Source: Holothuria scabra (Eukaryota > Echinodermata > Holothuroidea > Aspidochirotida > Holothuriidae). Taken from it: a stretch of DNA of 64,000 nt. The stretch covers positions 2,497,001 through 2,561,000 of the forward strand of contig CM074194.1 in NCBI GenBank assembly GCA_037179385.1. Direction: 5' to 3'. The notes below the pieces were generated by a model. The model did no database searches. It was given only the letters and a program-made list of their open reading frames with translations, and was not told where the DNA came from. A program made the position numbers and the translations under genes. Below are positions 1 through 10,115 of the stretch, piece by piece; position 1 is the first letter of the stretch, and every line of letters begins with the position of its first letter.

Positions 1-550
1 ATGCGTTATGGTCAGGAAGTGGTTCCTTTTGTTTGTGGCAGAGGTTAAAGGTCATCTGAGGTCACCAGGGGGCCAAAGTTTGACATTTTAATGCGATATC
101 TCAAGGTAGGAAACTTGAATAGAATTCGTATTTTGAAAATGGTATGTGGATGGGTTACGGTCAAGAAATAGTCTAGGCTATGTTGTTTTTGGCGGAGGTC
201 AAAGGCAGAGATGTCAAATATCTCAATTTAGGCGAAATAATTGCGATTTTCCATGCTCGATTCATCCCCATTGTTTTTGGCAGAAACGAAAGGTCATGTG
301 GGGTCTCCAGGGGTCAAAGTCTAGGAACCTTTTTAAGTAGCCTACAATCTTTCAAGATAGTTGTTTGTCCATCTGTCTGTCTGTTGTTTGCCTGTCTAGT
401 TATGTTTGGCTTTTATTGAGGTCAAAAGGTTATCAGGAATGACAAAATTATTTTTTGAACATGCTAGTATAACATTTGAATGAGAAGGTAATGGTGCATG
501 ATGGTACTCTTTTAAAACATTTATGTATCATCGAAACCTCAATGCATTTT
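1..550 (+). repeat. DR1-bearing dispersed repeat, copy 1 (left-truncated by the window)
   Basis: This is degenerate tandem monomers of about 150 bp, each reading roughly 'ATATCTCAAGATAGGAA ... GTTTTTGGTGGAGGTCAAAGGTCA ... GGGGTCACCAGGGGTCAAAG' with gaps. They are followed by a shared 3' tail that ends near AATGCATTTTTGCATTCTGG. The same tail closes the copies at 4438-5369 and 32826-36048, so 5'-to-3' orientation is the same in all three. The monomers here are diverged: AGGTTAAAGGTCA near 45 and AGGTCAAAGGCAG near 197. The repeat is noncoding; the short frames across it are incidental. Confidence 0.75.
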
Positions 551-867
551 TGCATTCTGGTTTTTATCCTCAAAATTCATGAATATTCTGGTCTAGTGTC
601 AGTTAAATGGGAATGTCCTTGCCCTAATTTTGAGTTGGGTATACTGATTGCTTTCTGTGACAAAGCTAGGGATTTTGGGTTGGAGGGGTGAGAATGGCCT
701 GCAGAGATGTGTTTAGGTAGGCTTTTTAACAAATAAAAAGGGCTGTGTAGGCAATTTTGGTCCATCAGGGTGGAGAGGGGTTGTCCCCTGACCATATGGA
801 TCATCTAGCACTGTTTTCTGTGGTTTTATTGCAGGGAGCAAGGGCACTCTCGTAAAGAGGGCCGTAT
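551..867. other. Unassigned intronic/intergenic DNA
   Basis: I see no gene, splice-supported exon or recognisable repeat boundary between the end of the first dispersed repeat and the start of the LINE. The short frames on both strands here are not supported by any motif. Confidence 0.4.
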
Positions 868-2500
868 TAAGTTTGGGGACCAAACATTGTGACTTATATC
901 CCATACCAACGTGGCTACTAAAGAAATGCATAGATGAAATTGTCCCACTAATCACCGAAATTGCCAATAAGTCTATGCAAAATGGTGAATTTTCCGGATT
1001 GTGGAAACTATCAACAGTAAAGCCCCTAATAAAGAAACCGGGAATGGAGTTGCAGTACGGTAACTATCGATCCATCAGTAATTTGTCATTTCTCTCGAAA
1101 GTGATCGAGAAATTGGTCCTACAACAGTATAATAATCATATCATGACTCATACTCTTCTGCCAGGTTATCAATCTGCATACCGCCAAAACTACAGATGCG
1201 AAACCGCTCTTGTCAGATTGTTCAATGACGCTCTCTGGTCAATGGAGAAAAAACGGGTAACTACACTGTGCAATTGATCTTAGCGCAGCGTTCGACACCG
1301 TTGACCATGATGTTTTGCTGACACTGTTGAAAAATCGATTTGGCATCTCTGGCAACGTTTTCTCATGGTTCCGAGCATACCTCAGACCAAGGCAATTCCG
1401 AGTGCGTGTTGGTGAGACATACTCCGAACCTTGTGCGGTGGTTTATTCTGTGCCGCAAGGTTCGGTGGTCGGTCCGCAATTATTTTCAGCGTATGCTAGC
1501 ACATTAGGTGATGTCGTCATGTCGGGGCATAACATCAGCCTCTATGGGTTTGCGGATGATCACGTCTTGAGTGATGAAATTGATTTGAATGATCCACTTG
1601 CAGAAAGAAGAAGTATCTCCGGTTTAGAGAAGTGCCTAAACTGTGTAAAAGAATGGATGGATTGTAACAGACCAAAAAATGAACATTGACAAAACAGAGT
1701 TTATTATTTTAGGGTCAAAAGTTCAAATTTCTAAATGTATTACAAAAGATCTGCATGTAAATGGAACACATGTTAAGAGAAGTGGGCGTATTAAATATCT
1801 TGGGGCGCATATTGATGAAAACTTATCTCTGAAAGAACACATAACTATCAAAGCACAAATTGCATCACTTAATCTTCATGGAATTCGCATTATTAGAAAT
1901 TATTTAGATCATGATACCTGTCGTACTATTTTACATGCTCTTGTCATCTCACACTTAGATTATGCTAATGCAATATTAATGGGATTACCGGCATGTGATA
2001 TAAACACATTACAACGTGTTCAAAATCGTGCCGCCAAATTAGTACTTCGTGAGGGTAAATACGCCAGTGCTAAGGACTGTTTAAAATCTTTGCACTGGCT
2101 TCCAATTAATCAACGTATTAAGCATAAGGTACTATCTTTGGTATTCAAATCTCTCAATGGTGACGCTCCACAGTACTTAAAGAATTTACTGCGTGAAGTC
2201 CCTGAATCAAAGTACAGATTACGATCTAGAAACCAGGAGTCAATAACCCTTACTGTGCCCTTCACACGTAATTCCACATTTGCTGACAGATCTTTCTCCG
2301 TTTATGGTCCTAAGTTGTGGAATGCCCTTCCTGACAGCATTAAACGTAGTTCAAGTATTTCAATATTTAAAGCTAGGTTGAAAACGCACCTGTTTAAGGA
2401 AGCATTTGGTACTTAGTAAATTCTCTTTTTATTGTAAAGCGCCTCAGAAAACCTTTGGTTCTGGAGTGCGCTATATTAAGTATTATTTACATTACATTAC
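868..2500 (+). mobile_element. 5'-truncated L2/CR1-like non-LTR retrotransposon (LINE)
   Basis: The element starts abruptly inside the reverse-transcriptase reading frame, as expected from 5' truncation during target-primed reverse transcription. It ends with an L2/CR1-type 3' signature: a short inverted motif around AAGCGCCTCAGAAAACC and GAGTGCGCTATATTAAG, then a microsatellite-like tail (TTTACATTACATTAC). No endonuclease domain is present. The only coding part is the RT and C-terminal region, which is broken by frameshifts and described separately. It lies upstream of the first recognised RGS-gene exon. Confidence 0.85.
873..2416 (+). pseudogene. Frameshifted LINE reverse transcriptase (L2/CR1-like)
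   Basis: Three frames continue one protein. At 873-1277 there is a YPIPTWLLKK start, then KKPG, NYRSISNLSFLSKVIEK and YQSAYR, which are RT blocks 1-3. At about 1273-1689 there is LSAAFDTVDHDVLL, SVPQGSVVGPQLF and a catalytic-box variant FADD (1549-1560; the usual form is YADD). At 1679-2416 there is DKTEFIILGS, then the LINE C-terminal region with LHWLPINQRIKHK and GPKLWNALPDSIK. A frameshift lies near 1262-1275 and a second at the A-run near 1672-1680. The canonical family protein also has an N-terminal endonuclease, which is absent here. The copy is dead; the 245-residue third segment is open only by chance preservation. Confidence 0.88.
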
Positions 2501-3102
2501 TCTCACTCTCTAATGTTAGTTTACAAAGGTAAGTTGCGGGGAAGTGTGGATTACACAGGTGAATAGAAGGTAAATATTGGAGCTCATAGATTCCCAATCC
2601 AGGGAGTCATTTGGGTACCAATGGTTCATTTCCCTTGGTCTGCCAACGTGCAATGTTCATATTCTAAAACAACATGACCATGGATGGGAAAAGTTGTAGA
2701 GGGGAGGGGGATGAGAGGGTTCTCTGTCCCGAGGAAGGGACTTCAAAAGGAACGAGGGGTTTGAAGGGAACATTTTATAGTCAGAGGAAAATTGACCTCT
2801 TTGGGAAAATGGAAACAAATAAATAAGTGGAAAAATTTTGCTTCCTGTCTGGAAAATTGAAGTTTTTTCAAACCTAGTCACGACTTTCTTGAGAAACGAT
2901 GGAATTAATGACCCCATACTTCTGTACAACTTACTCATCATGCATTAAAATCAGTAAGATTTGTCTTTTCTTTAAGCCAGGTTGCTCACTCTAATTGTAG
3001 CCACCCAATTTAGATGAGTGCATAGTAGCTATAGCCTGGTATCATATTTCAAAAGTGGTTCTCCAGTACCGTGTTGTTTTTACTGATTTTTTTAAATCAA
3101 CC
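2501..3102. other. Unassigned DNA between LINE and SINE fragment
   Basis: No exon was found. A short piece near 2578-2630 (CTCATAGATTCCCAATCCAGGGAG) resembles pieces near 43008 and 61265, so a low-copy dispersed repeat fragment is likely here. The 94-residue minus-strand frame at 2657-2941 has no recognisable domain. Confidence 0.35.
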
Positions 3103-3186
3103 CGGTGAGCCACAACTGGAAAAAAGGTTGTAGCCTGCTTGACTTGAACAATTGGTTGGAAACACGGCTGTAAAACTCCATCTAAC
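3103..3186 (+). repeat. SINE 3'-half fragment
   Basis: This matches the 3' part of the tRNA-headed SINE at 60014-60260: GGTGAGCCACAACTGGAAAAAAGG, then a GACTTGAA block, GGTTGGAAAC, and a TCCATCTAAC end. The tRNA-like head is missing from this copy. It indicates that the body is a dispersed family rather than a single-copy sequence. Confidence 0.7.
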
Positions 3187-3221
3187 ATAAATTAACCCTG
3201 TGTTTAATCCTTGATTAATTA

Positions 3222-3330
3222 TGTAGTTTGATGGTCTGAAATTTTGCAAAATTTATAGGGAGAGGATAGTTGTAAGATTTACAGCACTTAGCTGTCGTTT
3301 CAAAATAAGTTTGGGGTAACTTTTTGAATG
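3222..3330 (+). repeat. MITE family B, 3' fragment
   Basis: It resembles the right half of family B (see 31196-31449). The segment ends with AAGTTTGGGGTAACTTTTTGAATGCCCTTT, which parallels the family right terminus (TTTGGGGGACTGCT...CCTTTA). The left end is not recognisable. Confidence 0.4.
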
Positions 3331-3530
3331 CCCTTTCCTTCAGAGGGAAGAGAGTGTACTGTATCCTCAATCTTTACCCTCTCATCAGAAGCTGATTGGT
3401 GATCCCTGCCTTAATCATTCTTTTACTGGCTGAAGGGACAAAGAAGTGAAACAGACAACTTGATGAATTTAATGTGTTTTTTTTTTGTATGTGATGTCAT
3501 TTTTAGTTGCTCTTCCATTTACCTTTGCAG

Positions 3531-3650
3531 GACAAGATGAGGAGAGGCAGTGATTGCTCTGAATACAGTTCATCTCATATAGCAGCAAAGAAAGCCCTCT
3601 TGAAGGTACAGAGCAGAAAACTACAGAATGTACAAAGGCATGATACAGAG
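3531..3650 (+). CDS. RGS12/14-like gene, upstream internal coding exon (40 codons)
   Basis: This is an internal exon of 120 nt with an acceptor (tttacctttgcag) at 3530 and a donor (GAG|gtaaag) at 3651. It is open in phase 0 at both ends and encodes 40 residues starting DKMRRGSDCSEYSSSH and ending VQRHDTE. The composition is charged and serine-rich, with a helix-prone middle (AAKKALLKVQSRKLQ), as expected of a linker between folded domains. Its phase-0 end is compatible with the 22-nt microexon at 47625. Assignment to the RGS gene rests on strand, phase and order, because I could not match the protein segment to a family by eye. A weaker internal donor (AAG|gtacag, near 3604) exists. It could instead belong to another plus-strand gene. 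Confidence 0.55.
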
Positions 3651-4180
3651 GTAAAGGTTATTCAATCAATGTCATTTTCCCAGATTCATGACAATATTTG
3701 AATGTAGGCTCAAGTTGAAAATATCCGCAAGAGGGGGGGGGGAGGGGAGGTGCAAGGTGTCTGCATAGGAAATTGCAGTTGGTGGGAGGGTACTATCTAG
3801 TACTAGCAGTAATAACTCATTTGTGTATTGGTGCTGCCTCTTTACAAGGCTGGAAGAAAACATAAAATTTCCAGGAAAAGTGTAGGATGTTATGATTTTT
3901 TCCTATTTCCAAGAACAATATGGCCTGTTACCTCCATTTACACATGTAATTGCCCTACTTGCCTTCAAGTCAGACTTCACAAATTTTGGGAACAGACTTT
4001 CCATTTCTCTGATTTTTGTCATGCTTCCAGGCTAGTGTGATACCTGCCTGCTTCAATTTTTCATGCTAGCAAGATAAATAAACCCTACAGTATTTATAAT
4101 TGGCACAAAAAACAAACATGTACTCCTTTTCACTAAAATTAAGAAGTTTACAGCCTGGACTTTTACTAGAATGGTGTTAA

Positions 4181-4430
4181 CCCTTTACCGTTGTGCTCCG
4201 ATCAGGGCATATTTGCTTGCCCTGGGAGTGGGCGGAAAAGCAGACGTAGCACGCCTGCATCAGCTTCCGTAGGCCATTGACCCAGTGACCTTAAACTATT
4301 GTCTCTCTCGTTGTTGTGGCCAAATTTTCAGGTAGCTACTCGCATTTTCGAGCTCCGCGTAAAACAGTAAAGATGGATGACAGCCGAGCTCTCCGTACGG
4401 GTCCAAAAGGACCCAAACAATGGTAAAGGG
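4181..4430. mobile_element. piggyBac-like MITE (TTAA target site)
   Basis: A 250-bp element is flanked on both sides by TTAA (4177-4180 and 4431-4434). It has inverted termini CCCTTTACCGTTG and CAATGGTAAAGGG, with one mismatch. A TTAA duplication plus CCC-starting termini is the established signature of the piggyBac superfamily. The interior is clearly more GC-rich than its surroundings (TCCGATCAGGGC..., CGAGCTCCGCGT...) and has no coding capacity. A related 5' terminus (AACCCTTTACCATGGTGCTTAG) occurs near 62038. Confidence 0.8.
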
Positions 4431-4437
4431 TTAACTT

Positions 4438-5369
4438 AATTTTTGGTTTCGATGATTAGAGAAACCAATGCAATCATGATGGCATGCTTGTGTATGTATG
4501 TATGTATGTGTGTGTGTGCGGGTGTGTGTATGTGTGTATGTGTTTGTCACACTTTGCTTGTTAACACGATATCTCAAGATAGGAATGTCTGACAGTTTTC
4601 AAACTTGGTACATAGATGTGCCATATTGAGAGAAAGAACCCTATTGTTTTTGGTGGAGGTCAAAGGTAACCTGGGGTCACCAGGGGTCAAAGTCTGAAAA
4701 CCTTGTTCATACAATATCTCAAGATAGGAAGCTTGGATAGATTTCATATTTGGTATGTGGATGCATTATAGTCAGTAGATAGTCCCTGTTGTTTTTGGTG
4801 TAGGTCAAAGGTCATCTGGGGTCACCAGGGGTCTACGTCTGAAAATCTCGTTAACACAATATCTCAAGGTAGAAAGCTTGAATAGATTTCATATTTAGTA
4901 TGTGAATGTGTTATGGTCAGGAGATGGTCCCTATCGTTTTTGGTGGAGGTCAAAGGTCATTTGGGGTCACCAGGGGTCAAAGTATGAAAACCTTGTTTAT
5001 GCAGTATCTCAAGATAGGAAACTTGGATAGGTTTCATATTTGGGTGTGTGGATGCATTGTGGTCAGAAGATGGTACCCATAGTTTTTGGCAGAGATGAAA
5101 GGTCATTTGGGTCTCCACGGGTCAAAGCCTGGAAACCTTTTTAAATGTGATCTCTCAAGATAGCTTTTTGTCCATTTGTCTGTCTGTTGTTTGTCATTCT
5201 AGCTATGTATGGCTTTTATGGAGGTCAAAAGGTCATCTGGAATGACAAAATTATTTTTTGAACATGCTAGTATAACAGTTGAATGAGAAGATAATGGAGC
5301 ATGATGGCACTCTTTGAAATGGAACATTTATGCAGCATCAAAACCTCAATGCATTTTTGCATTCTGGTT
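4438..5369 (+). mobile_element. DR1-bearing dispersed repeat, copy 2 (apparently complete)
   Basis: It begins with TTTTTGGTTTCGATGAT and GAAACCAATGCAATCATG, then a (TG/TATG)n tract (4490-4550). Next come about four tandem monomers of roughly 150 bp carrying AGGTCAAAGGTCA-type motifs, with perfect copies at 4802-4814 and 4947-4959. The constant 3' tail holds a DR2 (AGGTCA-aa-AGGTCA, 5222-5235) and ends in AATGCATTTTTGCATTCTGGTT. The first bases and the inverted tail share GGTTTCGATGAT. The tail has a 6-bp stem (AATGCA/TGCATT) followed by CTGG, reminiscent of a Helitron 3' end (hairpin then CTRR), but that class is uncertain. Confidence 0.7.
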
Positions 5370-5454
5370 TTTTGGTGCAGGTTGTCTATGTAATGGAATT
5401 TTCTGATATCTATGCACTATGGTTGTAGAATTCTAGCAGATGATAGTTGAGCCA

Positions 5455-6123
5455 TGTTCTCACTAACCCCAGCTCCCGGGTCCCTGACGCACGAGTTCGA
5501 CTCGAGATGCTTGAAACAAAATCCTGTGCGTCCCTGGGACGCACAGGATTTGCTTGCAAAACACATGTTAAATTTTGGCAAGGATGCATACAGAAAGTTT
5601 TGTGTTGAAAAGTTCACATGAACCCATTGCCTTGAAATGTTCATTGTCGATGTCACTTTACAAAATCCATGTAGGAAATCTGCCTACTGAAGTTTCTTAT
5701 CACTGCAGTTCATATTTGACTCCGACCAGAGCACTTTCTCCAACTGGACCAATATTAGTAATGTGGCCCAGCTCTGCGATATGGCCAGTGCTATGTACGT
5801 ACTAGATCATCTGTCACGCTGTTGTCCAGCTTAGTCAGAGTAACATCACTTGTCAATGCCAGACCAGTTTTATGCGGCGGCTTGTTGTAAATATCAGGAC
5901 AGAACATCTCAATGGAAATTGTGGAGCGTCACTGATTATTCGCCAGGAGTGATTTTTGCCACATGCAGGGAACTTTCATCCATATCCAGATTACAGTCGT
6001 GTCGGCAATACCCGTTCTTGGGACTCTTCCAAAACATATGGAACCCTCAGAAATTTGATGGGACTCTTGGAAAAAAAAGTTGAGGGTTCAGGGACTCTTG
6101 GGATTGGGGGCCTAGTGAGAACA
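5455..6123. mobile_element. Non-autonomous DNA transposon with TGTTCTCACTA termini
   Basis: The left end reads TGTTCTCACTAACCCC and the inverted right end reads TGTTCTCACTAGGCCCCC, giving an 11-bp perfect core and a longer degenerate terminal repeat. 'GGTCCCTGA' is near the left end and the inverse 'CAGGGACTC' is near the right. The interior holds a perfect 16-bp inverted repeat (5519-5551). There is no clear target duplication and no transposase frame. The termini resemble those of hAT-type elements (CAGTGTTC...), but this is not decisive. Confidence 0.6.
5519..5551. repeat. Perfect 16-bp hairpin with a one-base spacer
   Basis: AAATCCTGTGCGTCCC is followed by a single T and its exact inverse GGGACGCACAGGATTT. 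The hairpin sits inside the element at 5455-6123 and is likely a subterminal structure of that element. Confidence 0.85.
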
Positions 6124-6173
6124 CTGCTTGTTTGCATTTTCTACCTGGTTAGTAAGAGATTTGTGTTCAATCT

Positions 6174-6472
6174 TGAAGGGCCAATCCTCTCATCCAAAAC
6201 TACAATTCTTGTAGGGGTTTACAGAAGTTCTCAATTGGCTCAGCTCTTTGATTGACAGCTAATTCAAACAATGCAAAGTACAAAAGCTTACATTACACAG
6301 CATGAACTATACTGTGTTTTGATTGCGCACATTGAGCTTTTTTATACTTACCCTGAAGCAATAAACTGAGATTGTGTCTGGATGAGGATGAATTTCAGAC
6401 AGTTGTGGGAGGGGCTTAAGTAAGAAGGTTAGGAGAATTGATACTGTTTGGGGTAAGAGAATTGGGCCTTAA
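6174..6472 (+). mobile_element. MITE family A, copy 1
   Basis: This is a copy of about 300 bp with termini AAGGGCCAATCCTCTCATCC (left) and GGGGTAAGAGAATTGGGCCTT (right, inverse-related). The internal landmarks are shared with the copies at 15862-16164 and 21650-21904: CAATTGGCTCAGCTCTTTG, ATTGACAGCTAATTC, AATAAACTGAGATTGTGTC and GGGAGGGGCTTAAGTAAG. It has no coding capacity. TA target use for the family is supported by the nested copies at 21650 and 31196. Confidence 0.8.
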
Positions 6473-6518
6473 AGATATTTCTTTTAGTGCTATAAACTTT
6501 ACTGCTGTTTCATTGTTT

Positions 6519-6730
6519 GGTTCCTTATACCACGAAGGAACCTATGTAGTCACCTTGGCATGTGCGTGTGCGTGTATATGACAAATTGGAATGTGAGGTA
6601 TGTCGTATGGTAACAGAGATAAAATTTTTCTCAAACTTGATTTGTACATGAATGCTATTTAGTAAATGTGCTCTATTGTTTTGGTGGAGGTCAAAGGTCA
6701 CCGTGGATCACCAGAGGCCAAAAAGTGAAT
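6519..6730 (+). repeat. DR1-bearing repeat, GGTTCCTT-headed subfamily, fragment
   Basis: It starts with a hairpin head (GGTTCCTTATACC...GAAGGAACC) and then CTATGTAGTCACC and a TG-rich tract, the same order as at 45641. It includes a perfect AGGTCAAAGGTCA at 6688-6700. Only one monomer is recognisable. Confidence 0.6.
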
Positions 6731-6897
6731 TTCTATTAGTAGCTGTTAGTCAAAATCCATTGCTAAAATTGCAACATAGTTTTAGGATAAGATAGATTGG
6801 TTGTAGGTGGAAATATTGTAACATTAACCCAAATAATGTGAAAGGGTAAAAAGGTTAGAAAGTAATGTTTTCTTAATATCTGCCTATTTAAACATTT

Positions 6898-8215
6898 TTA
6901 GGGGGGTGTGTGGTGTGATGGAAAGATGTGTTCATCTGAGTGAAGTACATGTGATGACCTACTTTGCCCTCAGTTGACTTCGGTATGTGGGTACTGGTAT
7001 GCCATGAGATAACTCAACAAGTAACATAGGGGTAGGGGTATGCCATAATGGAAAGTTGTGTCTATCTAAGTGAAGTGCATGTGTTGACCTACTGCAACTA
7101 GTGTTTGCACCGGGTACCAGACAGACGGTTTTACTACCCGGGTAGCGTTTTCCTATTTCTTTTTGATCTTTGCAAAATAACATGGTTATTGAAACTAACA
7201 AAATGTATTTACCCACATCTCATTCACAATGAAATGAAGTTTCTTTTGTTTGTTTCTGTAACGTGCTTTTGATAAATTGCATTTTTCCAGAAACAATTCC
7301 CGCGATGGGTGTTTCTAACATCAATCCACTCCTGTACCAAATAACAAAACAGCAATAGGCCTACAGTATATTGTGCATAGCCTATAGCCTATCCCTTTGA
7401 TAAATGATTGTCAAAAGTCAGCTCATAAATAATTTTCAGGCATTGCGTGTGAATCAACAACGTTCCTAAACTAACGCCCAAAAAATGCCTGAAAGACCAC
7501 CTGTAAGAAATTTAATACTTATGATGCCATATAAACACACCCAAATGGATATGCGATGCCTGGATCGACTTTCGATGTTTCTAGATTTCATACTTTGTAT
7601 TATTGTATTGTTATTGTCAAATCGATCCAATCAGAGATAAGGGACCGATGGGTCAAGTCATGAATTGTATGTGCATATCATGCACTTAAGTAAGATGTTG
7701 CAATGTTTACGGTCAGGTACTCGAACCTCATTACCCGTTGGGTACCCGGGTACGAATTTCCTACCCGGTGCAAACACTGACTTCAACCTCACATGACCTT
7801 ATTTGACCTTTTGCCCATTTATGACTTTGAAATGCCCAGATTTGTCTTTTTGAGATGAACAAAAGAGACAATTACACTACCACACTTTCCTCAATACGAT
7901 GTTTCTAAGTTGAGTTTTAGTCAAAAGATAGTACTGTGTGCTTTTGTATATTGGAATGCAAGGTATATGGTGCAATAATTTAACACCCACTGGGGGTTCA
8001 CATAAGCAACAATTTTGTTCATGCAAAGTGCACATTGTGACCTATTTTGACCTCATTTGACTTTTTAACCTTTGTCCCTTTTTTTGTGAGGTCTGAATTT
8101 GACTTGTTGAGAGTGACCAAAAAAGGCAATTAATCTACCTCCTTATGATGCTCTAAACTTAAGTATTTATGACATTTTAGTGAAAGGTCATGAGTGTATG
8201 TATTTGACATTTGGA
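6898..8215. repeat. TGACCT-rich degenerate repeat region, interrupted by a transposon
   Basis: The region repeats a motif order: GTGGTGTGAT(G/A)..., GTGCATGTG(A/T)TGACCTA, then several TGACCT/TTGACCTT half-sites (around 6955, 7085, 7790-7812 and 8040-8075). It is split by the hAT-like element at 7099-7779. The half-sites match the nuclear-receptor half-site AGGTCA on the other strand. There is no coding evidence. Confidence 0.45.
7099..7779. mobile_element. hAT-like non-autonomous element
   Basis: The terminal inverted repeat is TAGTGTTTGCACCGGGTA on the left; the right end reads TACCCGGTGCAAACACTG. Flanking octamers are ACTGCAAC (7091-7098) and ACTTCAAC (7780-7787), a 7/8 match consistent with an aged 8-bp target duplication, which is the hAT signature. 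A second inverted motif (TACCCGGGTA) occurs just inside each end. At 681 bp with no transposase frame it is non-autonomous. It interrupts a TGACCT-rich repeat. Confidence 0.75.
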
Positions 8216-8235
8216 AATGGGAGGTATGTGGTGTG

Positions 8236-8442
8236 ATAATATGACAGTCATGCACATGGCAATATTTTTCTCACTAAATTATGAAATTTAGGAGATCAAC
8301 TTTTTGAATTACCTTGAATATGCAATGTTTTAAGTCCTGACATTTCATGAAAGATGCTTGGAAATGAAATTAAAAGAAATCTGTGGTATCTCGCTGGTGT
8401 TTTAAAGTAAATTTTGAGCAACTGCTTTTGCCCTTTAAACAA
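8236..8442 (+). repeat. MITE family B, 3' fragment
   Basis: It shares TTGAATATGCAATGTTTTAAGTCC and the right end TTTTGAGCAACTGCTTTTGCCCTTTAA with the family B copy at 9778-10037. The left terminus is lost or diverged. Confidence 0.55.
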
Positions 8443-9777
8443 AGAGGACCCTTCTAGTGAGTATGTGAATGAGCTGAAGTACCCATGTTACTTTTTCAAA
8501 CTGTTAAGAAGTCCCCCTTAAACTTTCACACTGTAATCCACACCTACTTTGTTTGACTGACACCCAGGATTCCCTGCTGATGTTTTCGAACACCTTGAAT
8601 GCTGTAACAGTAGATGTTGAATGCTGTAATAATAGATGCAAGGTCATGGACAAGAACTTTGGAGCATTCTCTTTCATGAAAACCCATAATCATTTGAAAG
8701 TCCATTTTCCTTCCATCATTCAAGTTATGTTATTATACTGAATAGCTTTTAGTTTGCACTGTTGTGGGAAAGTGATCCACTGATTGATAAGTCTTCTACC
8801 AATTCCCAACCTTTCCATGGACCAAGGGGATGGCACTGCGTGACTCATCTCTATAGAATAGTTCCTTGGCTTAACATACCACCAGTTCTTTGGAAGGTTT
8901 AATGTGGAACTACAGAGAATATATAACAAGAGGAAGTCTTGGTAAATGAATTCACTTGCCTCCAAGGTGCTCTCCATTACAGAAATTGATCCTTCCTTGC
9001 GCAAACCTTGTCCTTACTTTAAAAAACTTAAGCTTTGCCCGTTTTATTTCCTGGTGGACAAATTGAAAAAGCTCCTATGTGACAATTGCACAGTAGCAGG
9101 TTTTTTTTTTTTTTTGAGAAGATTACACATTCAGGGGGCTAGTAATCACTCTAAACTGCTTTCAGGTTTCAAAAGACTTTTTTTCATCAGGGAATGTTCC
9201 TTTGCTACTGGGGTCTTTTGTAGTTAAGTATTTAAGACACATTGATCCATCATGTAGAAGCTTTGAAATCTAGTCAGCACAACCCCATTGTGAATGGAGA
9301 CAATTAAAGGGACTAACAAGCTCAGTACTTTGCAAGGACTTAAACTGTAGAGTATGTTCTGTGCTTGCCTAATAGATCAGAGTTTTTTTCACTCCACACA
9401 ATGGTGTTGGTTTATCCATCAGTATGTGGCCAAAATCAATATCTAACTGCACCATTTGAATAAGAATGCCAGCCTCTTTGGTTTCATGGGGCTTTGGTAT
9501 TTGGTGGTTTTGTGCAGTGACAAAACTATCAAAATGAGAAATCTGGAATGTGATCATGGTGTCAGTGTATTTAGTGATTTATTTAGAAGTGAGGAGCTTT
9601 AAAAACTGTATGAAAGTGTCATTCCAAGAGTGTATAAAACTGTTGTTACCACTGTGTCAATCTATGCTGTTGTTGTTAGGTTATAGCAAGTGACCCACAT
9701 CAGCATGAGTTGACACTGAATTTGGCAGCCTTCAGTTGCTAAAAGAGGCACAGGCTACATGTAGACCTTATTTAGTT
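8443..9777. other. Unassigned intronic DNA
   Basis: No splice-supported exon was found. A poly-T tract lies at 9102-9116. Frames of 62-94 residues on both strands have no recognisable motif and no convincing splice sites. Nothing else stands out. Confidence 0.4.
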
Positions 9778-10037
9778 AAAGGGCAAGAGCAGTCACCCCA
9801 ACTCTAAATCAGTGTAGTAGACTATCCTATTTCATGATTGGCTCTTGGGAGTCATGTGACAATATTTTTCACCCTCAAATGTGAAATTTACTAGTATTAA
9901 CTCCTTGGTTTATTATGAATATGCAATTTTTAAGTCCTAAAATAAATATGAAAGTTACTTAGAAGGGAAAAGGAACAAAATTTGTGAGATTTAGATCTTG
10001 CTTCAAAAAACTTTGGGGTAACTGCTCATGCCCTTTA
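9778..10037 (+). mobile_element. MITE family B, copy
   Basis: The left terminus is AAGGGCAAGAGCAGTCACCCC and the right is TTTGGGGTAACTGCTCATGCCCTT, flanked by TA. Internal landmarks are CATGATTGGCT, GTCATGTGACAATATTTTTC and TATGCAATTTTTAAGTCC. The length of about 260 bp matches the copies at 31196, 56444 and 63629. Noncoding. Confidence 0.75.
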
Positions 10038-10115
10038 GTGTACAACACCCCACTTGGAACTTGAAAATGCAGTTGCTCCACATTGAATGAGTTTAGTAGA
10101 GTTACTATGCAATTC

